This document shows positions 55,361-63,745 of a stretch of DNA of 64,000 bases, piece after piece. The translations under genes were made by a program, and so were the position numbers. The DNA is from Paucimonas lemoignei (GTDB taxonomy: Bacteria; Pseudomonadota; Gammaproteobacteria; Burkholderiales; Burkholderiaceae_D). The notes under the pieces are model-generated. The model was not told where the DNA came from. It saw only the letters and a list, made by a program, of their open reading frames with translations, and searched no databases. The stretch covers positions 248,001 to 312,000 of the forward strand of contig NZ_SLZQ01000004.1 of NCBI RefSeq assembly GCF_004342585.1, in the 5' to 3' direction. The stretch's first letter is position 1. Each line of letters opens with the position of its first letter.

Positions 55361-55542
55361 TGGAGTGATGCCGCCTGCAGATAGCGTTCTACCGCTGTGA
55401 AAGTTTCACCGCGAGCGCTCGGGCTCGGGCACTGTCTGGTGGCTCGCAGTTGCACCAACGCGCATGCCGGCACAGGGGCACGCAGCATATGGCTGACTGC
55501 GGCAGCGCTGGCTTCGTGAGACTGGAATAGGACAGCAGTCAT
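55357..55542 (-). CDS. Possible small protein coupled to the hybrid kinase, 61 aa
   Basis: A 61-residue frame whose stop overlaps the kinase ATG (ATGA, 55357-55360). AAGGATG lies eight bases before its ATG at 55542. The product (MTAVLFQSHEASAAAVSHML, RAPVPACALVQLRATRQCPS, FTAVERYLQAASLQ) has no known motif. The coupling suggests translation. Confidence 0.45.
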   Translation of the reverse strand: MTAVLFQSHEASAAAVSHMLRAPVPACALVQLRATRQCPSPSARGETFTAVERYLQAASLQ

Positions 55543-55841
55543 GTCGGCATCCTTGCTGCATGTAATCGTAAGTGCCGATACCGGGCACTACGTAATCGAC
55601 ACTAGTTTGATGATTCCGCCACTGAATACGGGTCGGTATCAACGCGAGAGGGCCGATTATATGCGCTTGGATGGAGATAACGATGACTTAGCCAGGAGAA
55701 TGAGCGCATTTTGTGAGCATGCTTGATCTCAGTCAAGCTTCATTCAGCAACGTATTCCGCCATCGTGCATCTATATGCCGGGATTATTTTCCCTGCAGGC
55801 GCAATCCAGCTGCGCCTGCAGGAAAGCGTTCAACAGAACGA
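55543..55841. other. Intergenic stretch with a 12-bp hairpin
   Basis: About 300 bases between the kinase leader gene and the old-yellow-enzyme gene. CCTGCAGGCGCA (55792-55803) pairs perfectly with 55811-55822 around a seven-base loop, 19 bases after the reductase stop, with an A/T-rich but not U-run end. It is likely the terminator of the reductase. The rest must hold the kinase promoter; no gene is supported. Confidence 0.5.
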
Positions 55842-56978
55842 TTACGCTGCCTGCTGCAAGTGCGGGTAATCGACATACCCCACCGGGCCCGGCGTGTAGA
55901 AGGTTTGCGGATTCGGCGCATTGACTGGCGCGTTCGACTTCAGGCGCTGCACCAGGTCGGGATTGGCAATATACAGCCGCCCGAATGCGACGGCATCGGC
56001 ACGGCCGGATTCCACGACATCAATCGCCAGGTCACGGTTGTAACCATTGTTGGCGATATACACACCCTTGAAGGTCTGGCGTGCCCAAGCGAAGTCAAAG
56101 CCCGGCAAATCGCGCGCACCGCCTGTCGCGCCTTCGATGAAATGGATGAAGGCGATACCGCGCTTGTTCAATTCTTCCACCAGGTAACCGAATACGGCTT
56201 GCGGATTGCTGTCGCTGATATCGTTGACCGGCGTGACTGGAGACAGGCGAATGCCGACGCGGCCGGCGCCGACTTCGGCAATCACGGCATCCACGACTTC
56301 CAGCGCAAAGCGGCAGCGGTTTTCCACCGAGCCGCCATAGACATCAGTGCGCTTGTTGGCGCCATCGCGCAGGAACTGGTCGATCAGGTAACCGTTGGCG
56401 CCATGGATTTCCACGCCGTCGAAACCGGCGCGGATGGCATTGGCCGCACCTCGGCGATATTCCTCGACGACCTGGGCGATTTCCTCCACCGATAGCGCGC
56501 GCGGCATGGGCAGTTCGACCTTGCCGTTATGGGTATACGCTATACCTTCGGGTTGTATTGCCGAAGGCGCGACCGGTTGTGCGCCGCCGGTCAGGTCGGA
56601 ATGCGTAACGCGGCCGACGTGCCAGATTTGCGCCACGATCTTGGAACCGGCGTCATGCACCACCTGGGTGATGGCTTTCCAGCCTTCGACCTGGGCATCG
56701 GAATAAATGCCTGGCGTGGCCATGTAGCCTTTGCCGATGGGCGAGACTTGCGTGCCTTCGCTGATGATCAGGCCGGCATTGCTGCGCTGGCGATAGTATT
56801 CGACATTCATGGCGCTGCCCGGAATATCGCCGTTGGCTTCATCGGCGCGGCCGCGCGTCAGAGGCGCCATGACGACCCGGTTGGCGACTTCGATATCGCC
56901 GATGCGCAGCGGCTGGAACAATTTTTTGTTTTCTGCTTGTGCAACTTGGGTATTGCTATGTGACAGTGGAGCATTCAT
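55842..56978 (-). CDS. Old-yellow-enzyme alkene reductase (NemA-like)
   Basis: A 378-residue FMN protein. Blocks: KLFQPLRIGDIEVANRVVMA, PLTRGRADEANGDIPGSAMN, YYRQRSNAGLIISEGTQVSP, QIWHVGRVTHSDLTGGAQPV, the active site FDGVEIHGANGYLIDQFLRD and GANKRTDVYGGSVENRCRFA, and GRLYIANPDLVQRL. These are diagnostic of NADPH-dependent ene-reductases that reduce unsaturated carbonyls and nitro compounds. The start at 56978 has AAGGAAA; an ATG 18 bases upstream is possible. It is divergent from a LysR gene that probably regulates it. Confidence 0.94.
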   Translation of the reverse strand: MNAPLSHSNTQVAQAENKKLFQPLRIGDIEVANRVVMAPLTRGRADEANGDIPGSAMNVEYYRQRSNAGLIISEGTQVSPIGKGYMATPGIYSDAQVEGWKAITQVVHDAGSKIVAQIWHVGRVTHSDLTGGAQPVAPSAIQPEGIAYTHNGKVELPMPRALSVEEIAQVVEEYRRGAANAIRAGFDGVEIHGANGYLIDQFLRDGANKRTDVYGGSVENRCRFALEVVDAVIAEVGAGRVGIRLSPVTPVNDISDSNPQAVFGYLVEELNKRGIAFIHFIEGATGGARDLPGFDFAWARQTFKGVYIANNGYNRDLAIDVVESGRADAVAFGRLYIANPDLVQRLKSNAPVNAPNPQTFYTPGPVGYVDYPHLQQAA

Positions 56979-57113
56979 CTTGTTAATTTCCTTCATTCAA
57001 ACCAATGTGGTGATCTGGTTACGGTTCATGACGGTTGATTATGCCCATTCCTGAATCCATGCAGTAGACAAAGAGAGTGATATTATTTATTCCATTCAGG
57101 AATAGGAGCAGCG
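56979..57113. promoter_or_regulatory. Divergent OYE/LysR control region
   Basis: The 10-mer ATTCCTGAAT (57047-57056) and its inverse ATTCAGGAAT (57094-57103) lie 47 bases apart. They are candidate LysR-type binding half-sites flanking the promoters of both genes. The second overlaps the ribosome site (AGGAGCAG) of the LysR gene, which would fit autorepression. Confidence 0.55.
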
Positions 57114-58091
57114 ATGGACCGCTTACGCTTGATGGAGACCTTTGTCCGGGTCGTCGAAACGGGAAATTTTTCCGCCGTCGCGCGCGAAGCCTTCACCACC
57201 CAATCGGCCATCAGCAAGCAAGTGCAAGCGCTGGAAGCGCAGATCGGCGCGCGCTTGCTGGTGCGCTCCACGCGCAGCCATTCGCTGACCGAAGCCGGCC
57301 AGTTGTATTACGAACGCTGCCGGCAAGTGCTCGATACGCTGGAAGAAGCGCGCATCGAAGTGCATCGGGCCGAGCATGAAATCAGCGGTGTACTGCGGGT
57401 AGCGGCGCCGGTGACCTTCGGCCGCCTGCATATCGTCCCGCGCTTGCCGGAGTTTTATGCGAAGTACCCGAACATGCGCATCGACTTGCAGCTCGACGAT
57501 AACTTCGTCGATTTGGTGGCGGCCGGCATCGATATCGCTTTCCGCGTCGGCGAATTGAAGGATAGCCGGCTGGTGGCGCGCCGCATCGGCACGGCGTATC
57601 GCGCCACCCTGGCCTCGCCCGCCTATCTCGCCAGGCATGGCGAACCGACTCATCCCGATGAACTATTGCGGCATAACTGCCTGGTCTATACCGGCCTGGC
57701 GACCATCAATGAATGGGGTTATCTCGATGAAGACGAACGGCTGTTGACGGTGCGCGTGTCCGGCAATTTCCAGTCCAATAGTTCCGAAGCGATCCGGCAA
57801 GCGGCCTGCGAAGGACTCGGCATCAGTTATTCACCGCTGTGGACTTACGGCGAAGATATCCGTGCCGGGCGGATCAAGCCGATCCTGACGCGCTTTTTGC
57901 TGCCGCCGCTGCCGCTGAATGTGGTGTTCCAGCCGGCGCGCCGGCCTTCGCTGAAGATCAATAGCTTCGCCAATTTCTTTGCCGAAGCGTTCAAGCGTGA
58001 CCCGGATATCGCCCAGATACCGGCTGCAGGCACGCCGCCGGCGCGCCACCGCAAGCCGGGCAAGCGCACGCCATCCAGGCGCTCCGCCTGA
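57114..58091 (+). CDS. LysR-family transcriptional regulator
   Basis: A 325-residue regulator. The N-terminal winged helix (LMETFVRVVETGNFSAVARE, AFTTQSAISKQVQALEAQIG, ARLLVRSTRSHSLTEAGQLY) and substrate-binding fold (VLRVAAPVTFGRLHIVPRLP, DLVAAGIDIAFRVGELKDSR, EAIRQAACEGLGISYSPLWT) are typical of the CrgA/AphB-like group that controls neighbouring reductases. The C-terminal tail is Pro/Arg-rich and longer than usual. The inducer is unknown, perhaps an electrophile acted on by the reductase. Confidence 0.92.
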   Translation: MDRLRLMETFVRVVETGNFSAVAREAFTTQSAISKQVQALEAQIGARLLVRSTRSHSLTEAGQLYYERCRQVLDTLEEARIEVHRAEHEISGVLRVAAPVTFGRLHIVPRLPEFYAKYPNMRIDLQLDDNFVDLVAAGIDIAFRVGELKDSRLVARRIGTAYRATLASPAYLARHGEPTHPDELLRHNCLVYTGLATINEWGYLDEDERLLTVRVSGNFQSNSSEAIRQAACEGLGISYSPLWTYGEDIRAGRIKPILTRFLLPPLPLNVVFQPARRPSLKINSFANFFAEAFKRDPDIAQIPAAGTPPARHRKPGKRTPSRRSA

Positions 58092-58154
58092 CAGCGCAGA
58101 ACGTTTGTGCCGGGAAGCTGGTCGAACATAAGCTTTGCCCGCCTCCCCATTGTC

Positions 58155-58565
58155 ATGATGATTCGCGGCGTCATTTTCCTGGCACTTCTCGTGCAATGTC
58201 CCTTGTCGGCCCAGGCAGCGGATGACGAGCCTGAGCGCGCCGCCGCACGGCCAGCACGACCATCCGGCTCGCCGTCCCAACAAGAACCGCCGCAGCCGCG
58301 CCGCCGTGTACCGGCCATCGTTCCGCCAACCGTAACGCCACCGGGCAGCACCACGCTATGGCCGATGTCGCGTCCCTCGACGACGCAGCCTTCGCGTCCT
58401 GCGCCATCCATGCAGCCGGATCGTCCCGCGACGGTGACCGGCTGCGACCCGGTCGGTTGCTGGGATGGCAGCGGCAACCGTTACAATAGCGGCGGCGGGA
58501 CGACTTACCTCAATAAGGCAGGCAAACTTTGCACCCGCAATGGCGCCTGGATGCAATGCTTTTAG
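58155..58565 (+). CDS. Small secreted proline-rich protein
   Basis: A 136-residue protein. The signal peptide MMIRGVIFLALLVQCPLSAQ ends A-AD. Residues ~25-95 are Pro/Arg/Ser-rich (PSQQEPPQPRRRVPAIVPP). The C-terminal ~35 residues are compact with four Cys (TGCDPVGCWDGSGNRYNSGG, KLCTRNGAWMQCF), which may form two disulphides. No family recognised. ATGs at 58155 and 58158 are equal choices. Confidence 0.65.
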   Translation: MMIRGVIFLALLVQCPLSAQAADDEPERAAARPARPSGSPSQQEPPQPRRRVPAIVPPTVTPPGSTTLWPMSRPSTTQPSRPAPSMQPDRPATVTGCDPVGCWDGSGNRYNSGGGTTYLNKAGKLCTRNGAWMQCF

Positions 58566-58623
58566 CAGCCGGGCGATACGAGCACAACACAACGTCGCAA
58601 CTCAAACTTCGGAGATAAATGGA

Positions 58624-58782
58624 ATGGCGCCCACCCAGATGAAAATGCGTGGCCTGACGATCATAACGACAATGGTGATCTTGCTGGTGGTCGGCATCGT
58701 CGGCTCGGTCGTGGTGAATTATTTTATCGATAAGCGCTGCGCGCAAGAACCGTCGCTGGAGATGTGCGCCAGCCGGAAATAG
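58624..58782 (+). CDS. Very small membrane protein, 52 aa
   Basis: A 52-residue protein with one strong membrane helix (ITTMVILLVVGIVGSVVVNY) and a short tail with two Cys (DKRCAQEPSLEMCASRK). The tail is likely periplasmic. Ribosome site TCGGAG is somewhat distant. No family recognised. Confidence 0.5.
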   Translation: MAPTQMKMRGLTIITTMVILLVVGIVGSVVVNYFIDKRCAQEPSLEMCASRK

Positions 58783-58792
58783 GCGCTGCGCC

Positions 58793-59218
58793 TCAACGCC
58801 CGATGCGCTGCAGCGTCAGTGCATCGGGCTGGCCTTGAAAATACTTGCGCAGGCAATCCTCAAAAACCTCGTTGTCGTCAGTTGCTTGCGCAAAGAGCGT
58901 CATGGACGAATGAAATTTCATATCGTCGGGATAGCCGAAGATGGCTGCCACGGACTTGCCCGCCAATTCCGCCACCGCGCGGCTGCATTCGCGCAAGCGG
59001 GCACCGAGAATCGGATGCGCCAGATAGGCGCGCGCTTCATCGAGCGAAGTTATCGCATAGCGGCGCGCCACGTCGCTGCGTCCCAGTCCTTCAATTTGCG
59101 GAAAGATGAACCACATCCAGTGACTGCGCTTGCGCCCGGCACGCAGTTCCGCCAGGGCATGGTCATAGGTCGATTCCTGCGCATCGAGAAACCGTTGCAG
59201 ATCGTATGGGTCGTGCAT
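58793..59218 (-). CDS. DUF1810 family protein
   Basis: A 141-residue protein (DPYDLQRFLDAQESTYDHAL, AELRAGRKRSHWMWFIFPQI, EGLGRSDVARRYAITSLDEA, FGYPDDMKFHSSMTLFAQAT). These blocks define DUF1810, a soluble family of unknown function. Length is normal. It is convergent with the small membrane gene at 58624. Confidence 0.92.
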   Translation of the reverse strand: MHDPYDLQRFLDAQESTYDHALAELRAGRKRSHWMWFIFPQIEGLGRSDVARRYAITSLDEARAYLAHPILGARLRECSRAVAELAGKSVAAIFGYPDDMKFHSSMTLFAQATDDNEVFEDCLRKYFQGQPDALTLQRIGR

Positions 59219-59244
59219 GGTCAGGCCTGGAAGGTGTGCCGCCC

Positions 59245-59943
59245 TTAACTACCCACCGACGGCACCAGCGGCCCTTCTTTGACCACTGCCGGGCCGCCTA
59301 TGGCCGCCAGTTGCCGGTTCTTTTGTTCGAGCGCCTGGATCAAGCCATCGATGCCGCCGCGGGCAATTTCGGAAGAAAATGTATTGCGGTACGCTTCGCT
59401 CATCCACACGCCCAGCACATTGACGTCATAGATTTTCCAGCCCTCCGGCGTCTTGGCCATGCGATAGCTGACACGGATGGGTTCGGCACTGCGCTCGCGG
59501 CGCCGGACCTGGAAGCGCACTTCGACATCCGTGGCATCCGGCTCGGCGCGCAAGGGCAGGAATTCGAGCGGATAGCCTTTTTTGATTTGCGACATGGCGC
59601 CGGCGTAGGTGTACATCAGCAAATCCCGGAATTCCTTGATCAGCCGGGTCTTTTGTTCCGGCGTTGCCGTGCGCCAGTGACGGCCGACTGCCAAAGCCGT
59701 GGCACGCTGAAAGTCGGCATGCGGCAAGATTTTCTGATTGACGACTTCCAGGATGCGCTTGCGGTTGCCGGCCTGGATATCCTTGTCGCTGGTGGCCAGG
59801 TCGATGATTTCCTGGCTGACGCGTTTGACGAGGACATCGGGAGGTTCTTGCGTGGCATCCTGTGCCGATAACTGGGCGGAGACCGCCATCGCGGCAAGAA
59901 ACAGCATTCCTGCCATCCAAGAGTAATATTTTTTCATATTCAT
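59245..59943 (-). CDS. mlaC: MlaC-family phospholipid-transport periplasmic protein
   Basis: A 232-residue exported protein. The signal peptide (MKKYYSWMAGMLFLAAMAVS, AQLSAQ) is followed by the MlaC/Ttg2D pattern (VLVKRVSQEIIDLATSDKDI, ILEVVNQKILPHADFQRATA, ALAVGRHWRTATPEQKTRLI, KEFRDLLMYTYAGAMSQ, GWKIYDVNVLGVWMSEAYRN). MlaC ferries phospholipids between outer and inner membrane. The rest of the Mla system is not here, so it is a lone copy. Start at 59943 with GGAGGAATC. Whether it is the true mlaC or a paralogue cannot be told. Confidence 0.88.
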   Translation of the reverse strand: MNMKKYYSWMAGMLFLAAMAVSAQLSAQDATQEPPDVLVKRVSQEIIDLATSDKDIQAGNRKRILEVVNQKILPHADFQRATALAVGRHWRTATPEQKTRLIKEFRDLLMYTYAGAMSQIKKGYPLEFLPLRAEPDATDVEVRFQVRRRERSAEPIRVSYRMAKTPEGWKIYDVNVLGVWMSEAYRNTFSSEIARGGIDGLIQALEQKNRQLAAIGGPAVVKEGPLVPSVGS

Positions 59944-60281
59944 GATTCCTCCTTGTGCCGCGCACAAGACTGATGCAATTGCCAGAACCGGCCATCACAG
60001 TGGCCGCATGACTTCGATCTTCTCCTCGTCCGTTATGGTCGATATGGGCTTAGTCAAGTTTTTGCCGATTGAAGCGGCACTTTGCAGGCTGTTTGCGTTA
60101 TGTGGATAAATCGGCATTGCCGGCAGCGCAGGTTGCTTTGATACGATCGACATTCGGCACGCGCATGCCCTCCATCACGACAATATAGATTGGATGCCAT
60201 AGCGGCTGCACAATTCCGGAGCAGTGACGATGGCATTTGTTTTGCTTGAACTCTGTCAATATTCATCATTGCGGCCGCATC
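59944..60281. promoter_or_regulatory. Divergent intergenic region upstream of mlaC and the amidotransferase
   Basis: 338 bases without a gene. CTTGTGC-CGC-GCACAAG (59952-59968) forms a hairpin in the mlaC leader just before its ribosome site. TTGATACGATCGACA (about 60137) and an AT-rich GACAATATAGATTGG stretch (60180-60194) could be promoter elements for the plus-strand gene. I see no RNA gene. Confidence 0.3.
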
Positions 60282-61013
60282 ATGAAACCCTTAGTCATTA
60301 TCAAATTGGGCGACACCTTCCCCCAGCTCGCTGCCCGGCATGGCGATTTTGAAAACTGGATCGAGGCGGGCATCAGCAGGCTACATGTTCCGGTGGAAGT
60401 CATCGATCCGCGCCAGGATTTACCCTTGCCGCCCAATGAAGACATCGCCGGCGCGATCGTCACCGGTTCGCATGCGATGGTGACCGACTATTCTCCCTGG
60501 AGCGCGACGACGGCCTTCTGGCTTTACAAGCTGGTTTTGCACGGCATTCCCGTGCTCGGCATCTGTTACGGTCATCAATTGCTGGCGCATGCACTGGGTG
60601 GAGAGGTGGGCTATCACCCTCAGGGCATGGAAATCGGCACCGTGCCGGTGCGCCGCACGGCCGCTGCTGCCACCGATCGCCTGTTCAAGGATTTGCCGGA
60701 TGAATTTCCGGTACAAGTCGTGCACCGCCAAAGCGTGCGCAAGCTGCCGCGCGGCGCCGTGCTCCTGGCCGGCAACGAGTTCGAGCCGCACCAGGCATTC
60801 CGCGTGGGTAACTCAGCCTGGGGCACGCAGTTTCACCCCGAGTTCAGCAGCGCCGCCATGGCTGGCTATATCGCGCATCTTGGCGCCGACCTGGAACGCG
60901 AGGGCCGCGACCCGCGACGCTTGCAGGAGCAAGTCACGCCGACTGCGGCAGCCTCACGGATCCTGCATGGCTTTGGCACGCTGGTCGCCGAGCGCCAGGG
61001 CTGCTTTGCCTGA
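60282..61013 (+). CDS. Class I glutamine amidotransferase (GMP-synthase-like)
   Basis: A 243-residue stand-alone amidotransferase. The nucleophile elbow is VLGICYGHQLLAHALGG, the His/Glu pair is GTQFHPEFSS, and the oxyanion region is GAIVTGSHAMVTDYSPW. It hydrolyses glutamine to ammonia for a partner synthetase, or acts on gamma-glutamyl compounds like the PuuD/YfeJ group. No synthase domain is fused. The start at 60282 is weakly supported by a ribosome site. Confidence 0.88.
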   Translation: MKPLVIIKLGDTFPQLAARHGDFENWIEAGISRLHVPVEVIDPRQDLPLPPNEDIAGAIVTGSHAMVTDYSPWSATTAFWLYKLVLHGIPVLGICYGHQLLAHALGGEVGYHPQGMEIGTVPVRRTAAAATDRLFKDLPDEFPVQVVHRQSVRKLPRGAVLLAGNEFEPHQAFRVGNSAWGTQFHPEFSSAAMAGYIAHLGADLEREGRDPRRLQEQVTPTAAASRILHGFGTLVAERQGCFA

Positions 61014-61107
61014 ACCACAGTCGCCATGGCGGCGCGCAGGTTCACCTGCGCGCTTGCTAGCGAGATCACGGAAGCAGCGTTCTCTGACTTTTCATTGCCA
61101 GCCAAGG

Positions 61108-62724
61108 CTAGTTTCGGTTTTGCGCAAGCTGGCTGGCCAGTTCGCCGATCGACATGGGTTTGCCGAACAGCCAACCCTGCCCGTATTGCACGCCCCGTTC
61201 GCGCAGATATCGCATCTGCGCCTCGGACTCCACGCCTTCGGCGATCATCCGCAAATTCAACGATTTCGCCATCTCGATGATGTGCGGGATGACCTGGCTG
61301 GTGGCGGCTTCCACGCCGATGGTATCGACGAAGGATTTGTCGATTTTCAGGTAATCCAGCTCGAAGCTGGTCAGGTACGACAGGCTGGAGTAGCCGGTGC
61401 CGAAATCATCCACGGCCACGCATATGCCCGTCTTGCGGATATCGCGGATGATTTGCGCCGCATGTTCCGTCTCCAGAAAGCCGCGCTCGGTTGCCTCCAC
61501 CATGATGCTGCCCGCCCCGACGCCGGCGCGCCGCAGCATGGCGTGGAGTTCGTTGATGAAGCTGCCGCTTTTCAGATCGGCTGCAGCGACATTGATCCCG
61601 ATGTGGAAATCCTCATAGCGCTTCAGCAGGCCGGCGGTATCGCGCACCACCAGCGCCATGACCTTTTGCGTGACCTGGCGGATCAGGCCGCTGGCTTCGG
61701 CGACGGATATGAACACATCCGGCCTGATCAGGTTGCCATCCGGCCGACGCCAGCGCAACAAGGCTTCGGCGCCATGCCATGTCCCGCTCTGCAAATCGAC
61801 GATGGGCTGGTAGAGCAGGAAAAGCTCTTCCGCACGCAGCGCATTGCGCAATAGCGTCGGCATGGATAACTGCCGCCTGGTCAGGTAATACACCGCCAGC
61901 GCCAGGACGAGGCCGGCGATGATACCGACCGGCACCAGCACCAGCGCCGATTGCCGCGTCCCGGCATCGAGATACACGGCGGGCACCGCGGCATAGGCAA
62001 TGTAATCGTAGTTGCGCGAGCTGACGGCGGCGAACACGTACTTGCCATCGAAGCGCTTGATCTCCTGTGCAGGGCGCATGCCTTGCAGCGGCTCCGGCTT
62101 GAACGGCCCACGATTCAAAATCAGTTCACCGCTGCTCCTGCCGACCAGGCCGATCGACATGCCGGGCCGGTATAACATCACATCCAGCGGGCCGGACCGA
62201 TGCACGATGGCGGCATAGCCGCTTGCCTCTTGCGTGGAAATGGTGAATTGCGAGCCCGGCACGAATGCCAGCTCGACCGCCGAGCGAATGCTGACGCCAT
62301 TGGTATTCACGTAGTTCGGCAGCCCCACCGGAATCCCTGCGCCATGACTGCCCAGCGATGAGCACAGCAGCTTGTTGCCGGCGATGTAGCCCACCGCCTG
62401 CAAGCGGGTCGAACTCAAATCGATCTCGCGCATGCGCTCGATGTTCGCTGGCGAACACGGATCGGCGATCCGTTCCCTGCCCAGCTTGGCAAACGCCTTG
62501 TAGATCTGCTCGCTGGTTTCATCACTGCGCCGCACGACTTCGGCGGCCAACGCGAGGGCGCGCGCTTCTTCGGCTTCGAGACTTTGCATGCTGGCGAGGT
62601 AAAGCGACACCAGGATCGGCACGGCGATGGCTACCAATCCGGCAAACAGCGCTACAGCGATTGCAGCTCGCTTTCCCACTGGAGTCTCCTCGACGCCGGC
62701 CTGCAGACCGGAGGGCCGATCCAT
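61108..62724 (-). CDS. CSS-motif EAL phosphodiesterase
   Basis: A 538-residue membrane protein. An N-terminal helix (~18-40, AIAVALFAGLVAIAVPILVS), a periplasmic CSS-motif domain (~45-250) containing GYIAGNKLLCSSLGSHG and a second Cys in IADPCSPANI, a second helix (~260-280), then EAL: GAEALLRWRRPDGNLIRPDV, HIGINVAAADLKSG, VEATERGFL, VAVDDFGTGYSSLSYLTSFE, YLKIDKSFVDTIG and MIAEGVESEAQMRYL. All catalytic residues appear present, so it should cleave c-di-GMP. The CSS cysteines are known to respond to periplasmic redox via DsbA/B in E. coli relatives. Start at 62724 (GAGGCGCGG). Confidence 0.92.
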   Translation of the reverse strand: MDRPSGLQAGVEETPVGKRAAIAVALFAGLVAIAVPILVSLYLASMQSLEAEEARALALAAEVVRRSDETSEQIYKAFAKLGRERIADPCSPANIERMREIDLSSTRLQAVGYIAGNKLLCSSLGSHGAGIPVGLPNYVNTNGVSIRSAVELAFVPGSQFTISTQEASGYAAIVHRSGPLDVMLYRPGMSIGLVGRSSGELILNRGPFKPEPLQGMRPAQEIKRFDGKYVFAAVSSRNYDYIAYAAVPAVYLDAGTRQSALVLVPVGIIAGLVLALAVYYLTRRQLSMPTLLRNALRAEELFLLYQPIVDLQSGTWHGAEALLRWRRPDGNLIRPDVFISVAEASGLIRQVTQKVMALVVRDTAGLLKRYEDFHIGINVAAADLKSGSFINELHAMLRRAGVGAGSIMVEATERGFLETEHAAQIIRDIRKTGICVAVDDFGTGYSSLSYLTSFELDYLKIDKSFVDTIGVEAATSQVIPHIIEMAKSLNLRMIAEGVESEAQMRYLRERGVQYGQGWLFGKPMSIGELASQLAQNRN

Positions 62725-63008
62725 GCCGCGCCTCGTCGTATGCCGGCCGGCCAGGCCGATTGCGCGCCGGCACACGGTGTTCGTTTATTGTACAAGCGTG
62801 ATGATGACGAGGTTGAAGCAAGTCGACCAGCGTAGCGCCTCATGAAACGGCATGGCAATCCAATGCATATCAAACCTCATGCGCTTTTCTTGGCCGCACA
62901 GGAATTTTTTACCTGGAGCCCAAGTCTATTTGGTTATTGCAAAAGCGACAGTTGTTTTACCTCATCAATAAGCGACAGGCCTTCCCGCATGTGAACAGGA
63001 GGTGAGCG
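62725..63008. promoter_or_regulatory. Divergent intergenic region before the cytochrome genes
   Basis: 284 bases. It includes TGTACAAGCG (about 62791) near the EAL gene side and an AT-rich stretch (62900-62945, TTTTTTACC and TATTTGGTTATTGC) likely to hold the cytochrome promoter. AACAGGAGGTGAGCG supplies a strong ribosome site for the gene at 63009. No other gene seen. Confidence 0.35.
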
Positions 63009-63731
63009 GTGCTGCGGCATATATTGATTCTGACAATTTGCCTGTTTGCTGCACTGGTCCGCCCCGCATTGGCGCAACCTGCCGGAAGCCCTGCGCCGTT
63101 GACGCTGCCGCCGAACACCATGGAAGAGCGCGTACGCGCCTGCGTGTATTGCCACGGCGAAGCCGGCAAGGGCACCGACCGCCCCTATTTTCCTCGTCTC
63201 GCCGGCAAGCCGGCGGGCTATCTCTTCAATCAGTTGACGGCATTTCGCGATGGCCGACGCCAATATGCGCCGATGAATTACCTGCTGGCCTATCTGCCTG
63301 ACGAATACCTGCAGGCCATGGCACGGTATTACGCCGAGGCGCGCATTCCTTATGCCGCGCCGCAGCCCGCGACCGGAGCCGAATCCGTATTGCGGCGCGG
63401 CCAGCAACTCGTGCAGCAGGGCGACTCAGGCCGTCAGATTCCCGCCTGCACCGCGTGCCATGGCCCGAATCTCAGTGGACGCGAACCCGGCATTCCGGGC
63501 TTGATCGGCTTGCGTTCGGATTACATCAGCGCGCAATTGGGCGCCTGGCGCTATGGCACCCGCACGTCGATCGAGCCGGATTGCATGCAACTGGTTGCCG
63601 CGCGCCTGACCGAACAGGATGTCGCCGCAGTGGCGGCATGGCTGTCGTCGATGCCGATCCCGTCGGAGACGCGCCCCCTGGCGCGCTCGACCGCCGCCTT
63701 GCCCTTGAATTGCGGTAGCCAAAAGCCTTAG
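63009..63731 (+). CDS. Dihaem cytochrome c (c4-like)
   Basis: A 240-residue exported protein. The signal peptide is HILILTICLFAALVRPALAQ. Two haem-binding motifs are seen: ACVYCHGEAGKGTDRPYFPR and ACTACHGPNLSGREPGIPGL. Later Met residues (YAPMNYLLA, DCMQLVAARLT) can be axial ligands. Such c4-type proteins carry electrons in the periplasm. GTG start at 63009 with AGGAGGTGA upstream. The next gene follows after 14 bases. Confidence 0.9.
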   Translation: MLRHILILTICLFAALVRPALAQPAGSPAPLTLPPNTMEERVRACVYCHGEAGKGTDRPYFPRLAGKPAGYLFNQLTAFRDGRRQYAPMNYLLAYLPDEYLQAMARYYAEARIPYAAPQPATGAESVLRRGQQLVQQGDSGRQIPACTACHGPNLSGREPGIPGLIGLRSDYISAQLGAWRYGTRTSIEPDCMQLVAARLTEQDVAAVAAWLSSMPIPSETRPLARSTAALPLNCGSQKP

Positions 63732-63745
63732 CGAGGAGAAGCCCG

